Shown here: positions 1-8,309 of the stretch, in pieces | Position numbering within the stretch: the stretch's first letter is position 1 | Layout of the letters: the number at the start of each line of letters is the position of its first letter | DNA from: JASTVH01 sp042862465 | GTDB lineage: Bacteria; Pseudomonadota; Gammaproteobacteria; Pseudomonadales; Oleiphilaceae | Reading direction: 5' to 3' | Assembly (NCBI GenBank): GCA_042862465.1 | Contig: JASTVH010000010.1 | Span: 1 to 64,000 of the forward strand | DNA: 64,000 bases | Notes under the pieces: model-generated | Database searches by the model: none | What the model was told of the DNA's origin: nothing | What the model saw: the letters and a program-made list of their open reading frames with translations, nothing else | Translations under genes and position numbers: made by a program

Positions 1-103
1 GAATCACTCAAATTCATATCCGAGTAGTTCTGACTTCGATAATCGTTGCCGATCATCCCAGTCAGCGCCCACACGAATTGCTTGATCAAGTTGTTAAAGA
101 ACG
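1..103 (-). other. Leader of a leftward rRNA operon (16S gene outside window)
   Basis: Read on the minus strand, 91-103 gives CGTTCTTTAACAA, which resembles the rrn boxA antitermination signal (GCTCTTTAACA). A segment resembling the conserved 16S leader follows and runs off the left edge. Two tandem promoters stand just upstream. The neighbouring pssA-ilvC-ilvH-ilvI block also sits beside an rRNA operon in Pseudomonas aeruginosa, as I recall it. The 16S sequence itself is not in the window, so this is an inference from the leader. Confidence 0.68.
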
Positions 104-132
104 TTTGAGCGTCTGCTCAATCGAGGCTGTGC

Positions 133-160
133 ATTATAGCGCTTTAGCCTCTGAAGTCAA
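133..160 (-). promoter_or_regulatory. rrn promoter, proximal (P2-like)
   Basis: On the minus strand the -35 box is TTGACT (155-160) and the -10 box is a perfect TATAAT (133-138), with a 16-bp spacer. The discriminator is GC-rich. A purine-rich A tract at 164-180, just upstream of the -35, could serve as an UP element. This is the strongest promoter in the window and it points to the rRNA leader. Confidence 0.78.
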
Positions 161-267
161 CGCCTTTTTCTCTCTTTTCTGAAGCGCCTTTGACGCCCAT
201 TCCAGAGCAGTGCGATGACTGCTTTCCGACGCGTTTCTTAATGCCTTTTGCGTCAGAAGTGCGGCGC

Positions 268-295
268 ATTTTACAGGCCACAGGAGTCAGGTCAA
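268..295 (-). promoter_or_regulatory. rrn promoter, distal (P1-like)
   Basis: On the minus strand, TTGACC (290-295) and TAAAAT (268-273) are separated by 16 bp. The site lies between the pssA terminator and the proximal promoter, in the tandem arrangement usual for rRNA operons. Confidence 0.6.
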
Positions 296-321
296 CCATT
301 ATTTCCAATAAATTTCCCGAT

Positions 322-347
322 AAAGAAAAGGCGCCCTTCGGCGCCTT
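322..347 (-). terminator. Terminator of pssA
   Basis: The stem AAGGCGCC/GGCGCCTT pairs 328-335 with 340-347 around a 4-nt loop. On the minus strand a T-rich TTCTTT follows. It lies 35 bp past the pssA stop and separates pssA from the rRNA promoters. Confidence 0.85.
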
Positions 348-381
348 ACCATTCATCTTCAACCAAGTGGTTTTCACAAAC

Positions 382-1215
382 CTATTCGGCTGATGCACCC
401 GGCTTTCTGTCCGCCCTTTTGAGCTTGCGATACACCGCGCGCAATGGTCCGGCCAGGGTGTACACAAAGAAAATGGCAAACAGCACAGTACCGGGGTCCT
501 GGGCGACCACCACAAAGGCCAGGACCACAATCAGAATGGCAGCAAAGGGAACCCGCCCCTTCAGATCGAAATCCTTGAAGCTGTAGTACAGAACATTGCT
601 GACCATCAGGACACCTACACCGGCAACCACAATCACCGTCAACGCGGTCAGCCAGAACGCGGGCGTCCAACTACCGAAACACCAAACCATCCCCGCAACA
701 ACCGCCGCGGCAGAAGGGCTGGGCAAACCGACAAAAAACTTTTTGTCGACGGAACCGATCTGCGTGTTGAAGCGGGCCAGGCGCAAGGCCGCTCCGGCGA
801 CATAGATAAAGGTGATGGCCCAACCGAACTTACCCAGCCCATTGAGCGACCAGAAGAACGCAACCAGCCCTGGCGCCACCCCAAAGGCGACCATATCTGC
901 CAGACTGTCATACTCTTCACCAAACTTACTCTGGGTATTGGTGAGTCGGGCAACGCGACCATCCAAGCCGTCGAGAATCATGGAGATGAATATGGCGATC
1001 GCGCCATTCTCAAAATGACCGTTCGCGGCAGCGACAATCGCATAGAAACCGGAAAACAGCGAAGCCGTGGTAAAAAGGTTGGGCAGCAAGTATATCCCCT
1101 TGCGTCGAACCCGGGATCCTCCAACCACCTCTTCCTCGAATACCTCGGCGCCCTCAATCTCAGCTTCGTCTTCCTGATTTTGGGCCTGGTTGGCAAGTTC
1201 TTTATCTGCAGACAT
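382..1215 (-). CDS. pssA: CDP-diacylglycerol--serine O-phosphatidyltransferase
   Basis: This integral membrane enzyme makes phosphatidylserine from CDP-diacylglycerol and serine, the first committed step to phosphatidylethanolamine. The 277-aa product carries the full CDP-alcohol phosphotransferase signature: DGLDGRVAR, then eight residues, then G, EEYD and SLAD. Several hydrophobic helices surround and follow it. The first 37 residues are acidic and not conserved, a common variable tail in this family. Terminators on both sides (322-347 and 1281-1306) show it is its own transcription unit, although it sits downstream of ilvC. Confidence 0.93.
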   Translation of the reverse strand: MSADKELANQAQNQEDEAEIEGAEVFEEEVVGGSRVRRKGIYLLPNLFTTASLFSGFYAIVAAANGHFENGAIAIFISMILDGLDGRVARLTNTQSKFGEEYDSLADMVAFGVAPGLVAFFWSLNGLGKFGWAITFIYVAGAALRLARFNTQIGSVDKKFFVGLPSPSAAAVVAGMVWCFGSWTPAFWLTALTVIVVAGVGVLMVSNVLYYSFKDFDLKGRVPFAAILIVVLAFVVVAQDPGTVLFAIFFVYTLAGPLRAVYRKLKRADRKPGASAE

Positions 1216-1244
1216 GATGTTCTTCTATCCGTAAGTGTGCCGAC

Positions 1245-1250
1245 ATTATA
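1245..1250 (-). promoter_or_regulatory. Probable -10 box for pssA
   Basis: A perfect TATAAT on the minus strand lies 30 bp before the pssA start and just after the ilvC terminator. No good -35 box is visible at 16-18 bp, so this is a tentative call. A promoter is expected here because the terminator isolates pssA from ilvC. Confidence 0.45.
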
Positions 1251-1280
1251 ACGGATTCAGCCATCTCCTCGATAAGCCAT

Positions 1281-1306
1281 AAAAAAACGCGGCCCGAAGG
1301 CCGCGT
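1281..1306 (-). terminator. Terminator of the ilv genes
   Basis: The 8-bp stem ACGCGGCC/GGCCGCGT (1287-1294 with 1299-1306) has a UUCG loop when read on the minus strand, and seven T follow. It is a classic intrinsic terminator, 19 bp past the ilvC stop. Confidence 0.92.
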
Positions 1307-1324
1307 CTTTATGAGGAACGCCGA

Positions 1325-2341
1325 TCAGTTCTTGCTCTTGTCGACGATCTTGTTCTTGGCGATCCACGGCATCATGCCACGCAGCTTCTCACCCACCTGC
1401 TCAATGGAGTGCTCAGCGTTGAGGCGACGACGTGCCGTCATGGACGGGTAATTGAGCTCGCCTTCCTGGATGAAGGACTTGGCATATTCACCGGTCTGGA
1501 TGCGCTTCAGCGCCTCACGCATGGCCGCGCGAGACTGATCATTGATGACCTGCGGGCCTGTCACGTACTCGCCATACTCCGCGTTGTTGGAGATGGAGTA
1601 GTTCATGTCGGCGATACCGCCTTCGTACATGAGGTCAACGATCAACTTGAGCTCATGCAGACACTCGAAGTAAGCCATCTCCGGCGCGTAGCCGGCTTCA
1701 GTCAGGGTTTCAAAACCGGCCTTGACCAGCTCAACACATCCACCACACAGAACAGCCTGCTCACCAAACAGGTCGGTTTCAGTTTCGTCCTTGAAGGTGG
1801 TCTCGATGATGCCGGTACGACCGCCACCAATAGCGGAGGCATAGGAGAGCGCAATATTCTTGGCCTGGCTGGAAGCATCCTGGTGGATGGCGATCAGGTC
1901 CGGGATACCGCGACCGTTGACGTATTCAGTACGCACGGTGTGGCCCGGCGCCTTGGGCGCGATCATGATCACGTCCAGGTCCTTGCGCGGAACGATCTGG
2001 TTGTAGTGGATGTTGAAGCCATGGGCGAAGGCCAATACGCCACCCTGCTTGAGGTTAGGCTCGATCTGGTTTTCGTAGATCGCCTTCTGGTTCTCGTCCG
2101 GCGCCAGCAGCATGACCACATCCGCAGACTTGGCCGCTTCCTCGACAGACTGCACAGTCAGACCAGCCCCTTCGGCCTTGGCCGCGGAAGACGAACCTTC
2201 GCGCAGTGCGACCACAACCTCGACACCGGACTCCTTGAGGTTGTTGGCGTGGGCGTGACCCTGGGAGCCGTAACCGACGATGGCCACCTTCTTGCCCTGA
2301 ATGATGGAAAGATCGCAATCCTTATCGTAATAAACCTGCAT
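1325..2341 (-). CDS. ilvC: Ketol-acid reductoisomerase (NADP+)
   Basis: This enzyme is the second common step of valine and isoleucine synthesis: it isomerises and reduces acetolactate or acetohydroxybutyrate. At 338 aa it is the short class I form. The N-terminal Rossmann motif is VAIVGYGSQGHAHA near residues 18-31. The C-terminal knotted domain holds the metal ligands in DETETDLFGEQ and in ECLHELKLIVDLMYEGG. It lies 62 bp downstream of ilvH. That gap contains a small ATTGAG/CTCAAT hairpin with no T tract, perhaps a processing or stability element. A strong terminator follows. Confidence 0.97.
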   Translation of the reverse strand: MQVYYDKDCDLSIIQGKKVAIVGYGSQGHAHANNLKESGVEVVVALREGSSSAAKAEGAGLTVQSVEEAAKSADVVMLLAPDENQKAIYENQIEPNLKQGGVLAFAHGFNIHYNQIVPRKDLDVIMIAPKAPGHTVRTEYVNGRGIPDLIAIHQDASSQAKNIALSYASAIGGGRTGIIETTFKDETETDLFGEQAVLCGGCVELVKAGFETLTEAGYAPEMAYFECLHELKLIVDLMYEGGIADMNYSISNNAEYGEYVTGPQVINDQSRAAMREALKRIQTGEYAKSFIQEGELNYPSMTARRRLNAEHSIEQVGEKLRGMMPWIAKNKIVDKSKN

Positions 2342-2403
2342 GGGATTCCCCTGTTTCTGTTATTGAGCCCTTTAGGGGCCTCAATGATTTTTAAGAATGA
2401 AGC

Positions 2404-2895
2404 TTAGAGACTGAGCACTTTTTCGCCGCGGGCGATACCGGAGACCCCGGAACGAACCACTTCCAGAACTCCAGCCGTACCCACCGCCTGAATAAAGGCA
2501 TCCAGCTTGTCGCTGTCGCCGGTCAACTGGACGGTGTAGACGGTGCTGGTCACATCGACGATCTGGCCCCGGAAAATATCCACGGTGCGCTTGATTTCCG
2601 CGCGCTGGGCACCGCTGGCTTTGAGCTTGATCAGCATCAGCTCACGCTCAATGTGATTGCCTTCGGTCAGGTCCACCAGCTTGACCACCTCGATCAGCTT
2701 GTTGAGCTGCTTGGTAATCTGCTCGATCACCCGATCGGAGCCTGTAGTGGTGACAGTGAGACGGGACAGTGTCTCGTCTTCAGTCGGCGCCACGGTCAAG
2801 GTTTCGATGTTGTAGTTGCGCTGGGAGAAAAGGCCGACCACGCGGGACAGTGCCCCCGGCTCGTTTTCCATCAGTACCGAAATAATGCGTCGCAT
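2404..2895 (-). CDS. ilvH: Acetolactate synthase, small regulatory subunit
   Basis: This is the regulatory subunit of acetohydroxyacid synthase, which confers valine feedback inhibition on the large subunit. The ACT domain starts at residue 1 (MRRIISVLMENEPGALSRV) and the C-terminal regulatory domain follows, for 163 aa in all. I chose the ATG at 2895 because the ACT domain begins there in homologues and GAGGG lies upstream; a longer reading from 2928 would overlap ilvI. The ilvI stop is only 5 bp upstream, so the two subunits are probably translationally coupled. Confidence 0.95.
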   Translation of the reverse strand: MRRIISVLMENEPGALSRVVGLFSQRNYNIETLTVAPTEDETLSRLTVTTTGSDRVIEQITKQLNKLIEVVKLVDLTEGNHIERELMLIKLKASGAQRAEIKRTVDIFRGQIVDVTSTVYTVQLTGDSDKLDAFIQAVGTAGVLEVVRSGVSGIARGEKVLSL

Positions 2896-2900
2896 GATGA

Positions 2901-4619
2901 TCAAACCCTCTCCGTCTTGCTCAACCACATGTCCTTCATGGAACCGCGCGCCACCTGCATGGGGTAGACGTGCTCGTACGGATCCACATAGACATCGACG
3001 AAGACCAGCTTGTCTTTCATGGCCAGCGCCTTTTCCAGGGTCGACTCCAGATCTTCCTTCTTGGTGACCTTCATGCCGACGTGACCGTACGCCTCAACCA
3101 GCTTGATGAAGTCCGGCAGCGACTCCATGTAGGAGTGCGAGTGACGGGACTCGTAATTCATGTCCTGCCACTGCTTGACCATCCCGAGAGACTGGTTGTT
3201 GAGGTTGATAATTTTCACCGGCAGGTTGTACTGACTGCAGGTGGACAGCTCCTGGATGTTCATCTGGATGCTGCCTTCACCGGTGATGCAGACCACCTCT
3301 TCATCCGGCAGGTTGAGCTTGACGCCCATGGCTGCCGGGAAGCCGAAGCCCATGGTTCCAAGACCACCGGAGTTGATCCAGTGATTCGGCTTCTCAAACT
3401 TGTAGTATTGAGCCGCGAACATCTGATGCTGACCCACATCAGAGGTTAGGTAGGCATTGCCCTTGGTCAGCTTGTAAAGCGCCTCGATCACTTCCTGGGG
3501 CTTGATGTACTTGTCGCTCTTCTCATAGCGCATGCCGTGGAAGGCCCGCCACTCGTCGATCTGCTTCCACCAGGCCGACAGGGCATCCTGATCGGGTGCA
3601 GCCTTGCTTTCCTTGACCAGGGAAATCATTTCCTTGAGCACCGGCCCGACCGGCCCCACGATGGGCACGTCCGCCGTGACCGTCTTGGAAATGGAAGCCG
3701 GATCGATATCCACATGGACGATCTTGGCACCCGGACAGAACTTCTCGGTGGCATTGGTGACCCGGTCATCAAAACGGGCGCCGATCGCCAGGATGAGATC
3801 CGAATGGTGCATGGCCATGTTGGCTTCATAGGTACCGTGCATGCCCAGCCAGCCGAGGTATTGCTTGTCTGACCCCGGGAAGGAACCGATGCCCATCAGG
3901 GTGTTGGTCACCGGATAACCCAACTGGTGCGCCAGATCGGTCAACTCCTTGGAGGCCTTGCCCAATACCACACCACCACCGGCGTAGATAATGGGACGCT
4001 TCGCCGCCACCAGCATGTCCACAGCCTTCTTGATCTGACCGGCATGTCCGCGCACGGCAGGATTGTAGGACCGCAGCTTGACGCTCTTGGGGTAGACGTA
4101 TTCGTAACGCTCGTTCGGGGTAGTCATATCCTTGGGGATATCCACCACCACAGGGCCCGGACGACCGGACGCGGCGATATAGAAGGCCTTCTTCAGGACG
4201 CTCGGAATCTCCGACGGGTGCCGCACCGCCATGTTGTGCTTCACGATGGGACGGGAAACGCCCATCATGTCGGTTTCCTGGAAGGCGTCTTCACCGATCA
4301 GCGTCGAGGCCACCTGACCACAAAGTACGACCATGGGAATGGAATCGGTGAACGCGGTGGCGATACCGGTGATGGTATTGGTTGCGCCAGGCCCCGAGGT
4401 GACCAGCACCACGCCGGGCTTGCCGGTCGCGCGCGCGTACCCGTCCGCCATATGGGCGGCGGCCTGTTCGTGACGCACCAGAATATGTTTGACCTCATCC
4501 TGTCGGAAAAGCGCATCGTATATATGTAGGGCCGCCCCGCCGGGATAGCCGTAGATGTATTCGATGCCTTCGTCCTTCAGGAAACGGACGATCATATCGG
4601 CGCCAGACAATAACTCCAC
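2901..4619 (-). CDS. ilvI: Acetolactate synthase, large catalytic subunit
   Basis: This thiamine-diphosphate and FAD enzyme condenses pyruvate with pyruvate or 2-oxobutyrate, the first step of branched-chain amino acid synthesis. Visible features are YGYPGGAALHIYDAL, the catalytic glutamate in RHEQAAAHMADGYAR, and the ThDP/Mg motif GEGSIQMNIQELSTCSQYNL. The proposed start is GTG at 4619 (VELLSGADMIVRFL), because AGAGGG lies 8 bp upstream and homologues begin there; this gives 572 aa. The frame stays open to an ATG at 4799, but those 60 extra residues look non-conserved and coincide with RNA-like hairpins. Confidence 0.95.
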   Translation of the reverse strand: MELLSGADMIVRFLKDEGIEYIYGYPGGAALHIYDALFRQDEVKHILVRHEQAAAHMADGYARATGKPGVVLVTSGPGATNTITGIATAFTDSIPMVVLCGQVASTLIGEDAFQETDMMGVSRPIVKHNMAVRHPSEIPSVLKKAFYIAASGRPGPVVVDIPKDMTTPNERYEYVYPKSVKLRSYNPAVRGHAGQIKKAVDMLVAAKRPIIYAGGGVVLGKASKELTDLAHQLGYPVTNTLMGIGSFPGSDKQYLGWLGMHGTYEANMAMHHSDLILAIGARFDDRVTNATEKFCPGAKIVHVDIDPASISKTVTADVPIVGPVGPVLKEMISLVKESKAAPDQDALSAWWKQIDEWRAFHGMRYEKSDKYIKPQEVIEALYKLTKGNAYLTSDVGQHQMFAAQYYKFEKPNHWINSGGLGTMGFGFPAAMGVKLNLPDEEVVCITGEGSIQMNIQELSTCSQYNLPVKIINLNNQSLGMVKQWQDMNYESRHSHSYMESLPDFIKLVEAYGHVGMKVTKKEDLESTLEKALAMKDKLVFVDVYVDPYEHVYPMQVARGSMKDMWLSKTERV

Positions 4620-4944
4620 TTCTTGAACCCTCTGATATAAGTTGAATGTTCCGAACCCGTGTCGGATGCCTGGTGCCTCCGGAATGCGACTCTTGTGAAG
4701 TCGCTCCGGGAGGTTGCGCCACACTGCAAATTGCGAGAGATTATCTCGGGAGAGATCGCCCTCCTGAGGGTTTGGAGCGCGATCTGCAGACTTATGCAAA
4801 TACCACTACACGTCCGCCCACCCGGCCTCGGGTGCAGATGTCGTCCAGTGTGGTTTAACGCGGCGACAGAGCATTCGGGGTTGCCGTCCCTGTCACACCT
4901 TTTCAGGCAGTCGGTAATTCTGACATCGGCAGCACCAGTGTCAA
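4620..4944 (-). promoter_or_regulatory. Structured leader and candidate promoter of ilvI
   Basis: The 455 bp between ilvI and the divergent DUF4124 gene hold no gene. On the minus strand a consensus TTGACA (4939-4944) is followed at 17-18 bp by a weak -10. About 300 nt of leader follow with three hairpins: AGATCGC/GCGATCT, extended by CTCC/GGAG, around 4755-4787; GCGACT/AGTCGC with flanking CGGA/TCCG around 4681-4710; and a small TCCGA/TCGGA stem near 4650. None has a T tract, and I see no leader peptide rich in Ile, Val or Leu codons. The role in ilv control is an inference. Confidence 0.4.
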
Positions 4945-5074
4945 TAGTGAACGGGTTCTGAAACCGCGATATCAGGTTTTGACGCCCTAGCCCTATCGTC
5001 TAATCTTGAAGCGTATATGTCTTTTTCGCGGCGCTTCGATCATGCCGCCGGATATCGCTGCACAGGTTATACCT

Positions 5075-5518
5075 ATGAAAATCAGATTGTTGGCTTTGGC
5101 AATGCTTCTGGGGCTCACGCTACCCGGTCTGTCGTGGAGCGGCAGCGTGTATAAGTGGGTGGATGAAAATGGTGTGGTTCATTACGGTGACCAGCAGCCC
5201 CACGGCAAGCAGAGCGAAAAAATGCGGGTGCGAACCACGACTGGCGGCCCGTCTCCGAGCGCGAGCGCAACTGAACCTCCCCAGCCTGACCAGGAAGCCG
5301 AGACCCCAAAATCCAATGACAACGGCAACCAGGCAGCTGACGAGAAAAGCCCTCAAAAAAATGAAGAAGCTTGCCAGCAAGCTCGCAAGAACCTGGAAAT
5401 CATTCAGAACAACGCCCGCATTCGCATTGAAGAGAACGGGGAGAAGCGGTACCTGACCCCCGAAGAAATTGAACAGAAGAAGCAGGAAATGCAGAAAATA
5501 ATCGACGAAGCCTGCTGA
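5075..5518 (+). CDS. DUF4124-domain secreted protein
   Basis: The function is unknown. The 147-aa product starts with a Sec signal peptide (MKIRLLALAMLLGLTLPGLSWS). The DUF4124 motif follows directly: SVYKWVDENGVVHYGDQQP, a short beta-strand module found at the N-terminus of many exported proteobacterial proteins. A low-complexity stretch rich in Pro, Ser, Glu and Asn follows (about residues 50-105), then a C-terminal Lys/Glu-rich helical segment with one Cys and a final Cys. The ATG at 5075 is preferred over 5006 because it places the signal peptide at the N-terminus. It converges on clpB, sharing a bidirectional terminator. Confidence 0.75.
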   Translation: MKIRLLALAMLLGLTLPGLSWSGSVYKWVDENGVVHYGDQQPHGKQSEKMRVRTTTGGPSPSASATEPPQPDQEAETPKSNDNGNQAADEKSPQKNEEACQQARKNLEIIQNNARIRIEENGEKRYLTPEEIEQKKQEMQKIIDEAC

Positions 5519-5536
5519 TTTACGCTCTCGCCCCAT

Positions 5537-5568
5537 AAAAAAACGGCTGCCTCCAGGCAGCCGTTTTT
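5537..5568. terminator. Bidirectional terminator between DUF4124 gene and clpB
   Basis: ACGGCTGCCT and AGGCAGCCGT form a long stem flanked by A on the left and T on the right, so both strands end in a T run. It lies between two convergent genes and can serve both. Confidence 0.9.
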
Positions 5569-5584
5569 CGTTGTGAATGATGAG

Positions 5585-8161
5585 TTATTGGGCGCGGAAT
5601 CGCATCGCGTCCCCTTCCACTTCAGCCACGATGGTCTGCCCTGGTGAAAATTCTCCCTTGAGCAGCTGCTGTGACAACGGGTTTTCCACCAGCCTCTGGA
5701 TGGCCCGCTTGAGTGGTCGCGCACCATAGACCGGGTCGTACCCCACGTGGGCCAGTTTGGACATGGCCTCCGGTGTCATCTCCAGCTTCAGATCCTGCTC
5801 GGCCAGCCGCTTGGCCAGGCGCTCCACCTGAATCTTAGCGATGCCTTCGATCTGGTCCTCCGCCAGGGGATGGAAGACCACCACTTCGTCCACCCGGTTG
5901 ATGAACTCCGGCCGAAAATGACTGCCGACGACATCCATGACCGAGGCTTTCATCTGCTCGTACTGATCCTCGCCCGCCATGTTCTGAATGATGTCGGACC
6001 CCAGATTCGACGTCATGACGATGACCGTATTGCGGAAGTCCACTGTGCGCCCCTGTCCATCCGTCAGGCGGCCGTCTTCCAGCACTTGCAGCAGAACATT
6101 GAAGACATCCGGATGCGCCTTTTCCACCTCATCCAGCAATAGCACGGAATACGGACGACGGCGCACGGCTTCGGTCAGGTATCCGCCTTCCTCATAGCCG
6201 ACGTAGCCGGGCGGTGCCCCGATCAGGCGGGCCACGGAGTGCTTCTCCATGAACTCCGACATGTCGATGCGCACCATGGCCTCTTCCGTATCAAACAGGA
6301 ACGACGCCAACGCCTTGCACAGCTCGGTCTTACCGACACCGGTCGGCCCCAGAAACAGGAAGGAGCCGTTGGGGCGGTTCGGATCCGCTAGCCCGGCTCG
6401 GGAGCGGCGCACGGCATTGGCCACAGCCTCAACCGCCTCGTTCTGGCCGATGACGCGATGATGCAGCGCCTCTTCCATGCGCATGAGCTTGTCGCGCTCA
6501 CCTTCCAGCATTTTGGAGACGGGAATGCCGGTCCATTTGGACACCACCTCGGCGATCTCTTCATCGGTGACCCGGTTGCGCAGCAGTTTCATCTCCATCA
6601 TCTCGGCCTGGCTGGCCATGTCCAGCTGGCGCTCCAGTTCCGGGATGCGGCCATACTGCAGCTCGGACATCCGCCCGAGATCGCCGGCGCGGCGGGCGTT
6701 CTCCAGGTCGATACGGGTCTGTTCCAGCTCGCTCTTGATCTTCTGCGACCCGTGCAGTGCGGCCTTTTCGGTATTCCAGACCTCTTCCAAGTCGGCATAC
6801 TCGCGCTCCACGCCAGAGATGACGTCATTGAGTTCGCTGAGGCGCTTCTTGGAGGCCTGATCGGTTTCCTTCTTGAGGGCCTCGCGCTCGATCTTGAGCT
6901 GGATGAGGCGACGCTCGAGTCGGTCCAGGGCTTCCGGCTTGGAATCCATTTCCATGCGGATCTGACTGGCCGCCTCATCCACCAGGTCGATGGCCTTGTC
7001 CGGCAGCTGGCGGTCGGTAATGTAGCGGTTCGACAGCTTGGCCGCGGCGATGATGGCCCCGTCGGTCACCTCAACACCGTGGTGCACCTCGTAGCGCTCC
7101 TTGAGGCCACGCAGGATCGCGATGGTGTCTTCTTCGCTCGGCTCGCTCACCAACACCTTCTGGAAGCGGCGCTCCAGGGCCGCGTCCTTCTCGATGTTCT
7201 CGCGGTATTCGTCGAGCGTGGTCGCCCCGACACAGTGCAGCTCACCCCGGGCCAGGGCCGGCTTGAGCATGTTGCCGGCGTCCATGGAACCTTCGGCCTT
7301 ACCGGCGCCGACCATGGTGTGAATCTCGTCGATAAAGAGGATGATCTGCCCTTCCTGCTTGGACAGCTCGTTGAGCACGGCTTTCAGGCGCTCCTCGAAC
7401 TCACCGCGGAACTTGGCGCCTGCGATCAACGCGCCCATGTCCAGGGCCAGTACCTTCTTGTCCTTAAGGCCATCGGGCACCTCGCCGTTGACGATACGCT
7501 GGGCGAGGCCCTCAACGATGGCCGTCTTGCCCACCCCCGGCTCACCGATCAGCACCGGGTTGTTCTTGCGCCGGCGCTGGAGGACCTGGATGGTGCGGCG
7601 AATCTCGTCGTCCCGACCAATCACCGGATCCAGCTTGCCCTCATCGGCCCGGGCAGTCAGATCGATGGTGTACTTGTCGAGTGCCTGGCGGGTTTCCTCG
7701 GCGCTCTGGTCCTGCACGGACTCACCGCCACGGATCTCCTCGATGGCCTGCTCCAGCTGCTGCCGCTCGACGTTGAATTCGCGCAGCAGTCGCCCCAGGG
7801 CACCCTTGTCTTCCAGAGCCGCCAACAGGACCAGTTCACTAGAAATGTACTGGTCGCCCTTTTTCTGGGACAGCTTGTCCGCCAGGTTCAACAGGCGCGC
7901 CAGATCCTGGGACATGTGCACGTCGCCAGCGGTGCCCGTCACCTCCGGCAGATTAGTAATTTCGCGGGCCACGGCCTGGCGCAGACGACCGGGCTCAACG
8001 CCGACCTGGCGCAACAGGGCCTTGACGCTGCTGCTCTCCTGATCGAGCAATGCCTGCATCAAATGGACTGGCTCGATAAAGTTGTTGTCCTTGCCAACCG
8101 CGATGGACTGCGCATCGGACAGGGCGGTCTGCAACCGGCTGGTGAGTTTGTCTAATCGCAT
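5585..8161 (-). CDS. clpB: ATP-dependent disaggregase ClpB
   Basis: This hexameric Hsp100 chaperone rescues aggregated proteins together with DnaK/DnaJ/GrpE in the cytoplasm. The 858-aa product is full length. It has the N-terminal Clp repeat domain (to about residue 145), AAA-1 with Walker A GEPGVGKTA, the long coiled-coil middle domain (about residues 400-525), AAA-2 with Walker A GPTGVGKTE, and the C-terminal D2-small domain. The arginine-finger region of AAA-1 (DAALERRFQKVLV) is present. A clear heat-shock sigma-32 promoter precedes it (8234-8261). It is followed by the bidirectional terminator. Confidence 0.98.
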   Translation of the reverse strand: MRLDKLTSRLQTALSDAQSIAVGKDNNFIEPVHLMQALLDQESSSVKALLRQVGVEPGRLRQAVAREITNLPEVTGTAGDVHMSQDLARLLNLADKLSQKKGDQYISSELVLLAALEDKGALGRLLREFNVERQQLEQAIEEIRGGESVQDQSAEETRQALDKYTIDLTARADEGKLDPVIGRDDEIRRTIQVLQRRRKNNPVLIGEPGVGKTAIVEGLAQRIVNGEVPDGLKDKKVLALDMGALIAGAKFRGEFEERLKAVLNELSKQEGQIILFIDEIHTMVGAGKAEGSMDAGNMLKPALARGELHCVGATTLDEYRENIEKDAALERRFQKVLVSEPSEEDTIAILRGLKERYEVHHGVEVTDGAIIAAAKLSNRYITDRQLPDKAIDLVDEAASQIRMEMDSKPEALDRLERRLIQLKIEREALKKETDQASKKRLSELNDVISGVEREYADLEEVWNTEKAALHGSQKIKSELEQTRIDLENARRAGDLGRMSELQYGRIPELERQLDMASQAEMMEMKLLRNRVTDEEIAEVVSKWTGIPVSKMLEGERDKLMRMEEALHHRVIGQNEAVEAVANAVRRSRAGLADPNRPNGSFLFLGPTGVGKTELCKALASFLFDTEEAMVRIDMSEFMEKHSVARLIGAPPGYVGYEEGGYLTEAVRRRPYSVLLLDEVEKAHPDVFNVLLQVLEDGRLTDGQGRTVDFRNTVIVMTSNLGSDIIQNMAGEDQYEQMKASVMDVVGSHFRPEFINRVDEVVVFHPLAEDQIEGIAKIQVERLAKRLAEQDLKLEMTPEAMSKLAHVGYDPVYGARPLKRAIQRLVENPLSQQLLKGEFSPGQTIVAEVEGDAMRFRAQ

Positions 8162-8233
8162 AATGGTTCCCCTAAAACTGGTGGCATCCTGATCATGAAA
8201 GAAGGTTGCGGATGCTTACTGACTTGATTCTTT

Positions 8234-8261
8234 ATGTAGGGGCAAGTAGGGGAACTTCAAG
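8234..8261 (-). promoter_or_regulatory. Sigma-32 heat-shock promoter of clpB
   Basis: On the minus strand CTTGAAG (8255-8261) and CCCCTACAT (8234-8242) are separated by 12 bp. This closely matches the RpoH consensus CTTGAAA with CCCCATNT. It lies about 75 bp before the clpB ATG. clpB is a classical RpoH target, so site and gene agree. Confidence 0.82.
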
Positions 8262-8309
8262 ATAAAAGCGCGGATTGCTTGAGGCAGGTCAATTTCCCGG
8301 CAAGCTGGC

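Noticed and set aside
6458..8155. A 565-codon open frame antisense to clpB
   Set aside because: It mirrors the high-GC codon use of clpB, shows no recognisable domain and covers a complete, well-conserved gene.
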